Of a stretch of 64,000 nt of DNA, positions 43,579 to 53,198 are shown in pieces (position 1 is the first letter of the stretch; every line of letters starts with the position of its first letter). The notes under the pieces are model-generated. The model was given only the letters and a program-made list of their open reading frames with translations. It did not search any database and was not told the DNA's origin. Where the stretch lies: positions 124,001-188,000 of the forward strand of contig CAZZJS010000002.1 in NCBI GenBank assembly GCA_964654855.1. Reading direction: 5' to 3'. Position numbers and translations under genes: made by a program. The DNA comes from JALZUV01 sp964654855. Lineage in GTDB: Bacteria > Pseudomonadota > Alphaproteobacteria > Rickettsiales > JALZUV01.

Positions 43579-44191
43579 GAGTCATAAATTCCTTAATTAA
43601 TGCCACATCTTTTACTCCAGCCGCACTTTCAACACCACTGGAAATATCGACCATCGGCGGGTTGGTTTGTTTGAGCGCCTCAGAGACATTCTCAGCATTC
43701 AAACCGCCTGAAAGCATCCAATCGCCAGTGATATTCGCATCGGCTAGTAGCGACCAATCGAAGCTTTTGGCATTGCCGCCGGGCAATTCGCCTACCACAG
43801 GCTTCGCATCTAGCAGCAAAATATCTGCATGGTCACGATACTCAGCAATTTTGGTTAAATCATCCACTTCCGCAACTCCCAATGCTTTGATAATCTTCAC
43901 CTTGCGATTGCGAATCTCAGCAAGCCGCACCGGTGACTCCTCGCCATGACATTGCACATAAGTGGGACGGTATGCGTCCAAATATTCATCTAGCAATGCA
44001 TCCGTGGCATTTACAGTGACCAGTACGGTTGGAATCTCGTCCGTATTCATCGCGAGCTGTGCAAATTGTTGCGCAGAACAGTGGCGCGGTGACTTATCAT
44101 AGACCACAAAACCAATGAAATCGGCCTGAGATTCAACACAGGCGGCAACAGCTTTCTGCGTCGTAAGACCGCAGATTTTGACCTTAGTCAT
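43565..44191 (-). CDS. trpF: Phosphoribosylanthranilate isomerase
   Basis: 208 residues from MTKVKICGLTTQ; the frame is open to 44212 but this is the normal start. Catalytic Cys in KICGLT, Asp in LLLDAKPV, phosphate loop near LSGGLNAENV. Begins 8 nt inside the lapA-like gene's end. trpE, trpG, trpD and trpC are not in the window. Confidence 0.95.
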   Translation of the reverse strand: MTKVKICGLTTQKAVAACVESQADFIGFVVYDKSPRHCSAQQFAQLAMNTDEIPTVLVTVNATDALLDEYLDAYRPTYVQCHGEESPVRLAEIRNRKVKIIKALGVAEVDDLTKIAEYRDHADILLLDAKPVVGELPGGNAKSFDWSLLADANITGDWMLSGGLNAENVSEALKQTNPPMVDISSGVESAAGVKDVALIKEFMTHAKR

Positions 44192-44528
44192 CTTTTGTGA
44201 GTTTAGGAGCATCCACTGGTGCAGCTACCGTCGCTTTTTGTGCCCGCAGAGACTTCACTTCTTGCTCCAGCGCTTCCACCTTATGGTGCTCTTTTTTCGC
44301 CACCCGTTTATGGCGGAAAGTGGAGATGCTGTTGGAGAACATACCCCAAATGTAGCCCGATGCTAAGGTAAGCAGAAAGAATAAATAGGTTGGTAAGCTA
44401 ACTTCAAATGGTAACGGATAAAGTGAGAGATCAACATCGCCACGATTGGAGACGGTAAACACCACCACCACCACTAAAATCAGAATGAGAAGGGTAAAAC
44501 GTATTAAGCGAAAGAGCGACGAAAACAC
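44184..44528 (-). CDS. LapA/DUF1049-type inner membrane protein
   Basis: 114 residues. Two membrane helices: about 7-25 (RLIRFTLLILILVVVVVF) and 44-63 (LPTYLFFLLTLASGYIWGMF), then a basic coiled-coil tail (RHKRVAKKEHHKVEALEQEVKSLRAQ). Family LapA (lipopolysaccharide assembly protein A domain, DUF1049). Sits between ihfB and trpF as in many relatives; may link to LPS control by analogy only. Confidence 0.82.
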   Translation of the reverse strand: MFSSLFRLIRFTLLILILVVVVVFTVSNRGDVDLSLYPLPFEVSLPTYLFFLLTLASGYIWGMFSNSISTFRHKRVAKKEHHKVEALEQEVKSLRAQKATVAAPVDAPKLTKDD

Positions 44529-44533
44529 GGCTA

Positions 44534-44830
44534 CTAGCTATTAGTAACGGCTAGGTCTTTAATCTCGTCGCGCAGCTCTTTACCGGTGCGGAAATAGATA
44601 GAGTGGCGCGTTCCAACTTTAACTTCTGCACCGTTTTTTGGGTTACGGGCTTTGCGAGGTTCGCGCTTACGTACCGAAAAGGCACCAAAACCGCGAAGCT
44701 CCACGCGACCATCTTCACAAAGTGCATCGCTAATCTCACCTAAAAAGGTGTTAACAAGTTGTTCTATTTCACGCTGCATAAGGCGTGGAAAACGTTTCGC
44801 GAGGCGTTGGATAAGTTCAGATTTTGTCAT
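44534..44830 (-). CDS. ihfB: Integration host factor subunit beta
   Basis: 98 residues from MTKSELIQRLAKRF; an extended in-frame start at 44899 is unlikely. Signature GRVELRGFGAFSVRKREPRKARNPKNGAEV (about 45-75) is the IHF/HU arm, with VGTRHSIYFRTGKELRD. Forms a dimer with IhfA (407-712). Lies between sppA and the LapA-like gene. Confidence 0.95.
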   Translation of the reverse strand: MTKSELIQRLAKRFPRLMQREIEQLVNTFLGEISDALCEDGRVELRGFGAFSVRKREPRKARNPKNGAEVKVGTRHSIYFRTGKELRDEIKDLAVTNS

Positions 44831-44855
44831 TGTGCAACCGATTAAAATTAAAGGT

Positions 44856-45788
44856 TTATTTAAGAGCTGTAGGGTGCCAGATGGAGACCAACCCGTCAAG
44901 CGGAAGTGACGTTAAATTTTCAAAAATTGTGCCCGCTGTCGCGCCGGTCAGCAAATCTTTGATTGAAGGTTCATCTTTTTCGACTTCATAATCACGAATC
45001 TCAAGTGTTTCATCAACTTTATGTTTCGCTTTCATCCATTTTAACAGCTCGGCTTCACCGCCAATCGCATCGACCATTTTAAGGGCAACTGCTTGGCGAG
45101 CAGAAACGACACGGCCATCCGAAATGGCTGCTACTTGTACTTCATCTAATCCACGACGAGTTTTAACAAGTCCGATAAAATACTGATAGAAATCATCGAT
45201 AATGCCTTCCAACATTTTGCGTACTTTTGGCGTCATCTTCTCTGCCGGAGTGGGCGAAGCTTTCAAATCACCAGAACGAACGACAACTGGCTTAATGCCA
45301 ATTTTCTTCGCAAGTTCTGTCATCTCAGCGGTTTGCATCACCACACCAATGGAGCCGGTGATTGTTCCTTCACGCGCAACAATATAATCCGCACCAATCG
45401 CCGCCATATATCCGCCCGAAGTGGCAAAGCTACGCATTGCCGCAGCGACGGGCTTCTTTTTCGCAATTTGGCGCAAACGCAAATACACCTCTTCAGACCC
45501 CACCGTCGTTCCACCCGGCGAATCAACACGTACAATGACCGCTTTAATGTTATTATCATTTTCAATTTCGGTGAATAAATCATCACGTTTTGTATCGTCG
45601 AAAATCACTTCATCCAGCGTGACACGCGCAATGTGATCTTGCGTCAGCGGCAAGCCAGTGCTTTTACCGAATTTCTGAAACAACGTAAGTGCAGCAAGAA
45701 CCGCCACAACCAATGCAACTAAACGCCAACGACGCGCCTGCGCTTTTAGGTGAATACGTTCAAGTAAGATATCTGCGTTTAAAGCCAT
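44856..45788 (-). CDS. sppA: Signal peptide peptidase SppA (36 kDa type)
   Basis: 310 residues. One N-terminal membrane helix (about 22-40), catalytic domain with Ser in AMRSFATSGGYMAAIGADYI and the general-base Lys in VVRSGDLKASPTPAEKMT, plus RVDSPGGTTVGSEEVY. Degrades cleaved signal peptides at the inner membrane. Upstream of ihfB and downstream of rpsA, as in other alphaproteobacteria. Confidence 0.93.
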   Translation of the reverse strand: MALNADILLERIHLKAQARRWRLVALVVAVLAALTLFQKFGKSTGLPLTQDHIARVTLDEVIFDDTKRDDLFTEIENDNNIKAVIVRVDSPGGTTVGSEEVYLRLRQIAKKKPVAAAMRSFATSGGYMAAIGADYIVAREGTITGSIGVVMQTAEMTELAKKIGIKPVVVRSGDLKASPTPAEKMTPKVRKMLEGIIDDFYQYFIGLVKTRRGLDEVQVAAISDGRVVSARQAVALKMVDAIGGEAELLKWMKAKHKVDETLEIRDYEVEKDEPSIKDLLTGATAGTIFENLTSLPLDGLVSIWHPTALK

Positions 45789-45828
45789 AATCCGTATTAT
45801 GTAGTCAGTAATGAGCCATTAGTAAAAA

Positions 45829-45865
45829 GAAAAAGGGGATAAATTGAAACAATTTATCCCCTGCT
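45829..45865 (-). terminator. Rho-independent terminator after rpsA
   Basis: GGGGATAAATTG (45835-45846) pairs with CAATTTATCCCC (45850-45861); on the minus strand the perfect 12-bp stem is followed by TTTTTCTTTTT. Confidence 0.9.
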
Positions 45866-45888
45866 TTCCTAAGATGAAATAGTTTGAC

Positions 45889-47613
45889 CTATTTCTTATC
45901 TTTCTTTGCTTCGTCAAGCGCCGCACCGAGGATGTCTCCAAGGCTTGCACCACTTTCAGCCGAACCATATTCTTCAATGGCTTGCTTATGTTGGTCCATT
46001 TCAAGTGCTTTGATCGAAACATTCACTTTACCCTCTTTCTTGAGGAGTGATGTTACTTTCGCATCAACACGATCACCGATAGCGAAACGATCCGGACGTT
46101 GATCTTGACGATCACGTGATAGATCAGATTTCTTCACGAAGGTCTTGAGGCCATCAGCCACTTCCACTTCGATACCACCTGGCTGAACATCAGTTACAGT
46201 ACAAGTGACTGTCGCACCTTTACCCAAACCTTCAACGGCTTCAGCAGCTTTATTATCTTCAAGCTGTTTGATACCTAGACTGATACGTTCTTTCTCAACA
46301 TCAATGCCGAGGATACGTGCTTTAACCACATCGCCTTTTTTGTAATCTTTAACGGCTTCTTCACCTGATTTATCCCAAGAGATATCAGAATAGTGAACCA
46401 AACCGTCAATCTCACCTTCAAGACCAACGAAGAGACCAAAGTCAGTGATATTACGAATTTCACCTTCAACAATTTTGCCCGCTTCATTGTTCTTAGCAAA
46501 GTTGTTCCAAGGGTTATCTTCCGTTTGTTTAATACCAAGGCTGATACGGTGCTTCTCGCGATCGATATCAAGAACTTGTACTTTCACTTCTTGGCTAGCT
46601 GACACAATCTTGCTTGGGTGAACGTTTTTCTTCGTCCAAGACATTTCAGATACGTGTACGAGGCCTTCAATGCCTTCGCCAAGTTCAACAAATGCACCGT
46701 AATCGGTTACGTTGCTGATGCGACCTGTGCAGATTTGACCCACTTCAAAGTTGCCAGCAACTTCGTTCCATGGATTTTCTTCAAGCTGCTTCATGCCGAG
46801 GCTTACGCGCTTTGTTTCAGGATCGTATTTCGTCACGATAACGTTAATTGTCTCGCCCACTTTCAACACATCCGTTGGATGGTTGATACGTTTCCAAGAC
46901 ATATCCGTTACGTGGAGGAGGCCATCAACGCCACCAAGATCAACAAACGCACCGTAATCAGTTACGTTTTTCACAACACCTTCAAGTTTAGAACCTTCAG
47001 AGATGTTATCGAGTAACTCTTGGCGCTCTTCACTACGAGACTCTTCAAGCAACGCACGACGTGAAACGATGATGTTACCACGTTTGCGATCCATCTTAAG
47101 AAGAAGGAATGGTTGTTCAACATTCATCAATGGAGTGATGTCTTTCGCAGGGCGGATATCCACTTGGCTACCCGGTAGGAAAGCTACCGCACCGTTTAGA
47201 TCAACCGTGAAACCACCTTTAACGCGGTTAAAGATAGTACCATTCACAGGCTCAGATTTCGCACATGCTTTTTCAAGATCTTCCCACACAGATTCGCGTA
47301 GGGCTTTTTCACGGCTCAATACGATTTCGCCAGAGCGGTTTTCATAACGGTCAACATAAACTTCAACTTTGTCGCCTGGTTGCATCTCAGCTTCACGGCC
47401 GAACTCAGACAAAGGAATAAAACCTTCGGATTTCAGGCCAACATCAACAACAGCAAAGTCTTTGTTTACAGCGATAACGGTACCTTCAACAACGGTACCT
47501 TCGGCAACAGCGCTACCGGCAAGTTCGTTTTCAAAGATATCAGCGAATGATTCAGGAGCCTGATAATTTTCAGGCAAGTCTTGTGCAAATTTTGCAGCTT
47601 TTAAAGCAGTCAT
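45889..47613 (-). CDS. rpsA: 30S ribosomal protein S1
   Basis: 574 residues, six S1 domains in a row (for example GAFVDLGGVDGLLHVTDMSW, GAFVELGEGIEGLVHVSEMSW, GLFVGLEGEIDGLVHYSDISW). Binds mRNA and helps initiation on weak ribosome sites, relevant to this genome's leaders without Shine-Dalgarno. Ends with a short Lys-rich tail. Dyad GGCCAGCACCTGCCGACC lies in the leader at about 47671-47688. cmk, often next to it, is absent. Confidence 0.95.
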   Translation of the reverse strand: MTALKAAKFAQDLPENYQAPESFADIFENELAGSAVAEGTVVEGTVIAVNKDFAVVDVGLKSEGFIPLSEFGREAEMQPGDKVEVYVDRYENRSGEIVLSREKALRESVWEDLEKACAKSEPVNGTIFNRVKGGFTVDLNGAVAFLPGSQVDIRPAKDITPLMNVEQPFLLLKMDRKRGNIIVSRRALLEESRSEERQELLDNISEGSKLEGVVKNVTDYGAFVDLGGVDGLLHVTDMSWKRINHPTDVLKVGETINVIVTKYDPETKRVSLGMKQLEENPWNEVAGNFEVGQICTGRISNVTDYGAFVELGEGIEGLVHVSEMSWTKKNVHPSKIVSASQEVKVQVLDIDREKHRISLGIKQTEDNPWNNFAKNNEAGKIVEGEIRNITDFGLFVGLEGEIDGLVHYSDISWDKSGEEAVKDYKKGDVVKARILGIDVEKERISLGIKQLEDNKAAEAVEGLGKGATVTCTVTDVQPGGIEVEVADGLKTFVKKSDLSRDRQDQRPDRFAIGDRVDAKVTSLLKKEGKVNVSIKALEMDQHKQAIEEYGSAESGASLGDILGAALDEAKKDKK

Positions 47614-47805
47614 AATAATTCAATTCTATTTGTTTCGCGCAAACGCAAAACGGGGTTAGTTAATATACATGGCCAGCACCTGCCGACCACAAGGGCGTGC
47701 AACATAACGCTAAAGCGATAAAAGGCAAGAGTTTTAAGGAATTAACGAGATATTAAGTCTACAGAGACTAAACTGAATATTGGACGAACTATTTACCAAA
47801 TAAGC

Positions 47806-48483
47806 ATGAACCGAAATAACTTAACACAAGCACAGAATAAATTCTTAAAGTTGCTAAACGCAAGAATCGAAGACCGCGACGAATTACATCATTACTCTGA
47901 CTATGTATTGCAAACCTTAAAAGAAGCAGCTGCGTCATACTCCCAAAACAATAATATTGGCGCTGCAACCCGGCAACTCGTAAAAGGTCTAGATGATATT
48001 GTAGATGCAGATATTATCTTCAAAAAAATCAAAAGAGACAGCTTTTTTAATCTCTTTAGCAAAGGGAAACTTTTGTTTTCTAATTTAGAAATTACTCAAC
48101 TAGAAGAATTGATATCTTCTCATCTAGAAGAGATTAATGCTGCAGTTAAAGAAAACCCTTATTATCACACACTAAAAGGCGACCCTGACATTGAACTTAA
48201 ACGTGACGGTAGTCGTTTTAAATTTGGGTTTATGGATGAAGAAATACGGGATGAATTTATGGAAGAGCTCGAATCTGAAGGCATACTCACCCGCCCTCTT
48301 TCTCCTCACATACATCTCAGCCAGCAAACAGAACCTCATGAAGAGTTTTTTGTTACTTTATCTTTGAGAGATATAAAGAACATAACGATGCTGAGTAATT
48401 TTATTGTAGCTGACTATGATTTCGATATGCAGAAAACTTCTAAATTCATGTCTGCCAAACCCGACAAAGGGATTGGATTGTAA
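47806..48483 (+). CDS. Unknown protein
   Basis: 225 residues, not recognised. Helical first 100 residues (HYSDYVLQTLKEAAASYSQ), Glu-rich middle (EELISSHLEEINAAVKENPYYHTL), a pair of beta-type segments (SRFKFGFMDEEIRDEFMEELESEG, ITMLSNFIVADYDFDM). No signal peptide or membrane helix. Isolated between rpsA and rnpB, divergent from rpsA. Likely a real gene from its length and codon pattern. Confidence 0.6.
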   Translation: MNRNNLTQAQNKFLKLLNARIEDRDELHHYSDYVLQTLKEAAASYSQNNNIGAATRQLVKGLDDIVDADIIFKKIKRDSFFNLFSKGKLLFSNLEITQLEELISSHLEEINAAVKENPYYHTLKGDPDIELKRDGSRFKFGFMDEEIRDEFMEELESEGILTRPLSPHIHLSQQTEPHEEFFVTLSLRDIKNITMLSNFIVADYDFDMQKTSKFMSAKPDKGIGL

Positions 48484-48488
48484 GAAAA

Positions 48489-48839
48489 ATCAGATGGTCT
48501 GTAAGCCGGGTTCTGTGCCTGCAAGCAGGCGGTGACCATTCATCTACGATTACGATTACCCGCAATCTTTAGCAACCTACCCGGATGATAGTGTGAAAGG
48601 CACCATGCATCATCCCTATTTGGTTTTGCTTCCGGTGAGGTTTACCCTGCCACCTCTGTTACCAGAGGCGCGGTGCGCTCTTACCGCACCTTTTCAGCTT
48701 TTCCTTAGCAAAGCCAAGGTAGTCTATTTTCTGTGGCACTGTCTCTAGGGTCGCCCCCGGCGGGAGTTACCCGCCACCGTCTTTCATGAAGCCCGGACTT
48801 TCCTCGTGGCGAACCACGCGGCCACCCGACCATCTGATT
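48489..48839 (-). ncRNA. rnpB: RNase P RNA, type A
   Basis: On the minus strand the RNA begins AAATCAGATGGTCGGGTGGCC and holds the conserved GAGGAAAGTCCGGGCTTC, ACAGAAAATAGACTACC, GGTGCGGTAAGAGCGCACC, AGGTTGCTAAAG and, near the 3' end, ACAGAACCCGGCTTACAGACC. The ends pair (CAGATGGTC/GACCATCTG), giving P1. Length about 350 nt. Exact ends approximate to 2-5 nt. Confidence 0.93.
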
Positions 48840-48850
48840 TCTTGGATTAC

Positions 48851-49504
48851 TTACGCTTGTTCAAGCAAAGATGCAAGAATTTCAGCACATTGCTCATCCC
48901 ACTCGCCCGTCAGAGCAGAGGGACGGAAATGCCGTTGAAAGGCTATTATTGTTTTCGCCTCTTCTTCTAGCGCATAACCATAATCAGCTAATTGATTAGC
49001 ACTCGCACGTGCCGAACTCGCTTTCGGGTACAAGCCAATACCTTGCGCCGCCAAGCCCTCCCAATCGAATAACTCACCTGGATCTTCCTTACGAATCGGC
49101 GCAATATCAGAATGACCAATCACATCGCATGGTAAAATTTGATTACGACTAAGGACTCCTTGGCAAAGCTCAGTGACAGCTTGCATCTGCACCTCAGGAA
49201 ATTCACGATAGCCCCATTCATGCCCCGGATTGACAATTTCAATGCCAATGGAAGCGCTATTAATATCAGTAATACCGCGCCAATGGCCTACCCCACCATG
49301 CCACGCACGGCGCGATTCTTCGACCATTTGAAACACACGGCCATCTTCTTCCACCAAATAATGCGCGCTGACTTTGGCTTGCTCATCGGTCAAACGCTCC
49401 AACGCCTCCGCACCGGATTTCATGCCTGTATAATGCAGCAACAGCAAACTAACCGGCAGTTTACGTTCATCATAATTGGGCGAAGGTGACTGAATGAGTT
49501 CCAT
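48851..49504 (-). CDS. N-acetylmuramoyl-L-alanine amidase, AmpD/Amidase_2 type
   Basis: 217 residues. Zinc ligands: His in LLLHYTGM, His in WHGGVG region and the GHSDIAPIRKEDPG motif with His/Asp. No signal peptide, so cytoplasmic recycling of anhydro-muropeptides (AmpD) is the simplest reading. C-terminal 150-217 resembles a PG_binding_1 helix set (IIAFQRHFRPSALTGEWDEQC). Ends just below rnpB on the same strand; divergent from ftsZ. Confidence 0.87.
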   Translation of the reverse strand: MELIQSPSPNYDERKLPVSLLLLHYTGMKSGAEALERLTDEQAKVSAHYLVEEDGRVFQMVEESRRAWHGGVGHWRGITDINSASIGIEIVNPGHEWGYREFPEVQMQAVTELCQGVLSRNQILPCDVIGHSDIAPIRKEDPGELFDWEGLAAQGIGLYPKASSARASANQLADYGYALEEEAKTIIAFQRHFRPSALTGEWDEQCAEILASLLEQA

Positions 49505-49687
49505 GAGTGCAATCTAACAGATTTTATTACGCATTATAGCACTATAATGCTGCCATTTCCGTTGCAATCATAAATCTCGCCGATATACTCACCTGTAATA
49601 ATAACAAAAAAGCTGTCGACGGCGCGGAAAATCCGCTTATTCTATAAAAGAACCGCGATGACGAAGAAACTCGACAAGGGGAAACAC

Positions 49688-51385
49688 ATGTCGCTTACGA
49701 TTACTCCAGCTCCACGCAATGAAACTCTAAGCCCAACGATTACGGTTATCGGTGTCGGCGGTGCAGGTGGCAATGCTGTTAATAACATGATCACCGCACA
49801 GCTTCAGGGCGTAAATTTTGTAGTCGCTAACGCCGATGCGCAAGCGCTTGGTAATGCACAAACCGACAATGTTATCCAACTAGGTGCGAATATTACGCAA
49901 GGCCTTGGTGCCGGTGCGAATCCTGATGTCGGTAGCGCTGCAGCTGAAGAAGCGGCTGCAGAGATTATGGAATATATTGAAGGCAGCCACATGGTCTTCA
50001 TCACAGCCGGTATGGGCGGCGGAACGGGCACAGGCGCCGCTCCTGTCGTTGCGCGTATGGCTAAAGAGCAGGGTATTCTAACCGTTGCTGTTGTGACTAA
50101 GCCTTTCCATTTTGAAGGCACACACCGCATGACGCTAGCCGATAGCGGCTTAGACGAGTTGCAAAAATATGTCGATACGATGATCGTGATTCCAAACCAG
50201 AATCTCTTCCGTATCGCAAATGAAAAAACCACCTTTGCTGATGCGTTCCGCATGGCAGATGAGGTACTCCATTCCGGTGTACGAGGTGTGACGGATTTGA
50301 TGGTTATGCCAGGCCTTATCAATCTCGACTTTGCAGATATTCGTACCGTAATGCGCGAAATGGGCAAAGCAATGATGGGTACGGGCGAAGCGGAAGGCGA
50401 ACGCCGTGCGGTTGATGCTGCTGAAGCAGCCATTAGCAACCCGCTGCTAGATGATGTATCCATGAAAGGCGCACGTGGCGTACTTATTAACATCACGGGT
50501 GGCCATGATATGACCCTCTTTGAAGTAGATGAAGCTGCCAACCGCATTCGCGATGAAGTGGACCCTGATGCGAATATTATCTTCGGTTCAACTTTTCACG
50601 ATAATATGGAAGGTAAAATGCGCGTAAGCGTCGTTGCGACCGGTATCGAGCAAGCCGGTAACAAGCATGGTCGTCATAGCGGCGGAACAACCGAATCACG
50701 TACTCCGCATAGTTTCTCCGTTCGTAATGGCGTAACCACAGCTAAACCACGCACTGAAACAATGGAAACGGCTAAACCAGCGATCACTAGTTTCAAACCG
50801 ATCGCACGCCCTGCACCCACAGTAACTGAAGAGCCAGAGATGGAATATCAACCAGCTCCCGTAGCAAAGGTCGCGGCACCACAGCCAATGATGCGCTCAG
50901 CGCCACAACCACAGCCAGAAATGGAGGAGGAAATCACCCCTCAAGAAACATTCGAAACTGCAATGCAGGATGAAAAATCTCAAGAGCTTTTCCAATTTAC
51001 GCATGAAGATAATAGCACGCCAAGTGGTCCTCGTTCAGTAGGTCGTCACGCACCAACTCGTGCAGAGATTGCGCCACAAGCGGCGCCAGAGCCTGAAACT
51101 GCTTCAAATCAAGACGAACCAGTGGCTTACAACTCTAACCCGTCTCCTGCAGCTCACGCAGCGAACGCAGCTGTTGCACAGAATGAAGCCTGGGAAGAAG
51201 AAGATTACGAGGATGAAGACGAACAACCGGGTTTGTTCAAGCGCGTTGCATCTCGTCTTTCTTCACGCGAAGAAGAGCGCCCACGCACTCGTAAAGTTGA
51301 AGTTGCCGCCAGCAACCCAGAGCCTGAGCAAGAACCAGAGCATGATCTAGAGATTCCTGCCTTCTTGCGCCGCCAAGCAAATTAA
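49688..51385 (+). CDS. ftsZ: Cell division protein FtsZ
   Basis: 565 residues from ATG 49688 (AAGGGG 8 nt before it; an upstream ATG at 49658 would add ten residues). GTP-binding tubulin-like domain: GVGGAGGNAVNNM, GGGTGTGAAPVVA (the tubulin G-box), the T7 synergy loop NLDFADIR. Long unstructured linker about 350-545, acidic and Pro/Gln-rich, then LEIPAFLRRQAN, the conserved tail that binds FtsA. Followed only 7 nt later by a pilin-gene start. Confidence 0.96.
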   Translation: MSLTITPAPRNETLSPTITVIGVGGAGGNAVNNMITAQLQGVNFVVANADAQALGNAQTDNVIQLGANITQGLGAGANPDVGSAAAEEAAAEIMEYIEGSHMVFITAGMGGGTGTGAAPVVARMAKEQGILTVAVVTKPFHFEGTHRMTLADSGLDELQKYVDTMIVIPNQNLFRIANEKTTFADAFRMADEVLHSGVRGVTDLMVMPGLINLDFADIRTVMREMGKAMMGTGEAEGERRAVDAAEAAISNPLLDDVSMKGARGVLINITGGHDMTLFEVDEAANRIRDEVDPDANIIFGSTFHDNMEGKMRVSVVATGIEQAGNKHGRHSGGTTESRTPHSFSVRNGVTTAKPRTETMETAKPAITSFKPIARPAPTVTEEPEMEYQPAPVAKVAAPQPMMRSAPQPQPEMEEEITPQETFETAMQDEKSQELFQFTHEDNSTPSGPRSVGRHAPTRAEIAPQAAPEPETASNQDEPVAYNSNPSPAAHAANAAVAQNEAWEEEDYEDEDEQPGLFKRVASRLSSREEERPRTRKVEVAASNPEPEQEPEHDLEIPAFLRRQAN

Positions 51386-51392
51386 TCAAAAG

Positions 51393-52144
51393 ATGAGACG
51401 TGGCTTTACTCTTCTAGAGCTTTCGATTGTTCTTGTTATTATCGGCTTGATTATTGGCGGTATTACAGGGGCCAAGGGTTAATTCGTAGCGCCGAACTCA
51501 ACTCTGTTATTAATGATGTAAATAAATACAAAGTAGCAGTTAATACATTCAAACTAAAATATGATGCATTGCCGGGTGATATGAGTAATGCCACTGATTA
51601 TTGGGAGGCGGCACATGCCACACCTGCAACCTGCATCAGCACAGCAAGCACAGGCGAAGAAACTTGTAACGGAGATGAGAACGGTATTATTGACCCTAGC
51701 AGTGGTTCTCGCGAGTATTATCGTGCATGGCAGCACCTATCTAACGCTGATTTAGTTAACGGCACATTCAACGGTGTAAGCTTTATCAACTCTTCACCTG
51801 AAACTTCTATTAACGGTAGTCTTTTAGCTTTTTTTACAACAACCTCAAACTCATATCTTGAATCTCTTTCTGAATATAGCGGTAAAAATTCTGTTGCTTT
51901 TTTATTGGGAGGCAGAACGGAAAACCCTCACAATGACGCTATTGCAGATTTGTTAGCACCTGATGCAAAATCCATTGATGATAAAATGGATGATGGATTA
52001 GCTGAATCGGGTAATGTTTACACTGCAAACTGTATTGTAGATAGCGCTAATGCTGATGATTTTAGCGGTGACTGCTCAGCAGGCAATGACTGTAGTTATG
52101 ACTTAACCTCTACAGATGGTTGCCAGATGATCTTTGTGCAATAA
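51393..52144 (+). pseudogene. Frameshifted pilin-like gene, copy 3
   Basis: Leader MRRG then FTLLELSIVLVIIGLIIGGIT is followed by a stop at 51480 in the first frame. The +2 frame then carries QGLIRSAELNSVINDVNKYKV and continues to 52144 (from about 51474). The junction ACAGGGGCCAAGGG lacks one base against a normal ITxGQ codon run, so a one-base loss near 51470. Remainder: CNGDENGIID calcium-loop-like, ends GCQMIFVQ. Could be a sequencing error; if real, inactive. It separates ftsZ from lpxC. Confidence 0.82.
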
Positions 52145-52211
52145 CTCACCTGTTACATTTCGATACAAAGCGTGAATTTTATGCGTGAAAAGCGCTGCTA
52201 TACTAAGCAGT

Positions 52212-53156
52212 ATGAAAAACACTGCTTTTCAATCGAATAAACAGCATACGCTGAAGAAAACCGTGACATGCGAAGGCGTTGGCCTGCATAGTGGCGCTCC
52301 AGTATTGCTAACATTGAAACCGGCAGAACCGCTTACAGGTATTCGTTTTATCCGTACTGATTTGGAAACTCCGCTTGAGTTTGCCGCAACAGCCACCCTT
52401 GTAGGTGATACAAAACTTGGTACTTCGCTCACCCATCCATCGGGTAAAACCCTTTCAACGGTTGAGCATTTAATGGCCGCTTTTTGGGGTGCTGGTATTG
52501 ATAATGCGACCGTTTATGTGAATGGCCCTGAAGTGCCGATCATGGATGGCAGCTCGACTCCTTTCCTTGAGCTAATTGCTAAGGCCGGTGTGAAGAAACA
52601 AAACGCAGATCGTCGTGTTTACGAAATAGAAGCACCAATCACGCTTGAGCTTGACGGCTCTGAAATTGAAATCCTCCCTTACGATGGATTCGCAGTGGAA
52701 GTGGCGATTGATTTTGACCATGATGCGATTGGCCAACAAGCGCTCCTCGTTGATTTCTCTGAAACCAGTTTTGCTGGCGCGATGAGCAACGCGCGTACTT
52801 TCGGCTTTTTGAACGAAGTGGAATATCTCAAAACCATCGGCCTCGCCCGCGGTGGCTCATTGGAAAATGCCGTCGTACTCGATGGCGATAACGTGATGAA
52901 CCCTGAAGGTCTACGCTCGGATGATGAATTCGTTCAACATAAAGCGCTCGACCTTGTAGGCGATTTGTTCCTGTGCGGCGGACGTATCCGCGGTTTGGTG
53001 CGTGCGCATAAGCCAGGCCATACCATCAACACGGCCATGGCGCGTAAAATCATTGAACATGCAACGTCGCTCGAAACGCAAACTACTAAGCCACGCTATG
53101 AGGCGCCTGCGCCAACACTGCCAGCGCTTGATGGCACTCTTCCCGCTTTTGCATAA
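52212..53156 (+). CDS. lpxC: UDP-3-O-acyl-N-acetylglucosamine deacetylase
   Basis: 314 residues from the ATG at 52212 (an upstream GTG at 52185 is possible). Zinc enzyme committing lipid A synthesis. Seen: QHTLKKTVTCEGVGLHSG, TVEHLMAAFWGAGIDN with zinc His, NGPEVPIMDGSS, ARTFGF, the DEFVQHKALDLVGDLFL zinc His/Asp block, and GHTINTAMA. The order ftsZ-lpxC-bamD-recN-ligA is usual here except for the pilin insert. Confidence 0.95.
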   Translation: MKNTAFQSNKQHTLKKTVTCEGVGLHSGAPVLLTLKPAEPLTGIRFIRTDLETPLEFAATATLVGDTKLGTSLTHPSGKTLSTVEHLMAAFWGAGIDNATVYVNGPEVPIMDGSSTPFLELIAKAGVKKQNADRRVYEIEAPITLELDGSEIEILPYDGFAVEVAIDFDHDAIGQQALLVDFSETSFAGAMSNARTFGFLNEVEYLKTIGLARGGSLENAVVLDGDNVMNPEGLRSDDEFVQHKALDLVGDLFLCGGRIRGLVRAHKPGHTINTAMARKIIEHATSLETQTTKPRYEAPAPTLPALDGTLPAFA

Positions 53157-53198
53157 AGCCCGCTTTTCATCCCGTTTTTAAACTGCTATAAAGCAGCC

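Noticed and set aside
47614..47805. Possible riboswitch or autoregulatory leader before rpsA
   Set aside because: A dyad at 47671-47688 exists but no known leader could be matched.
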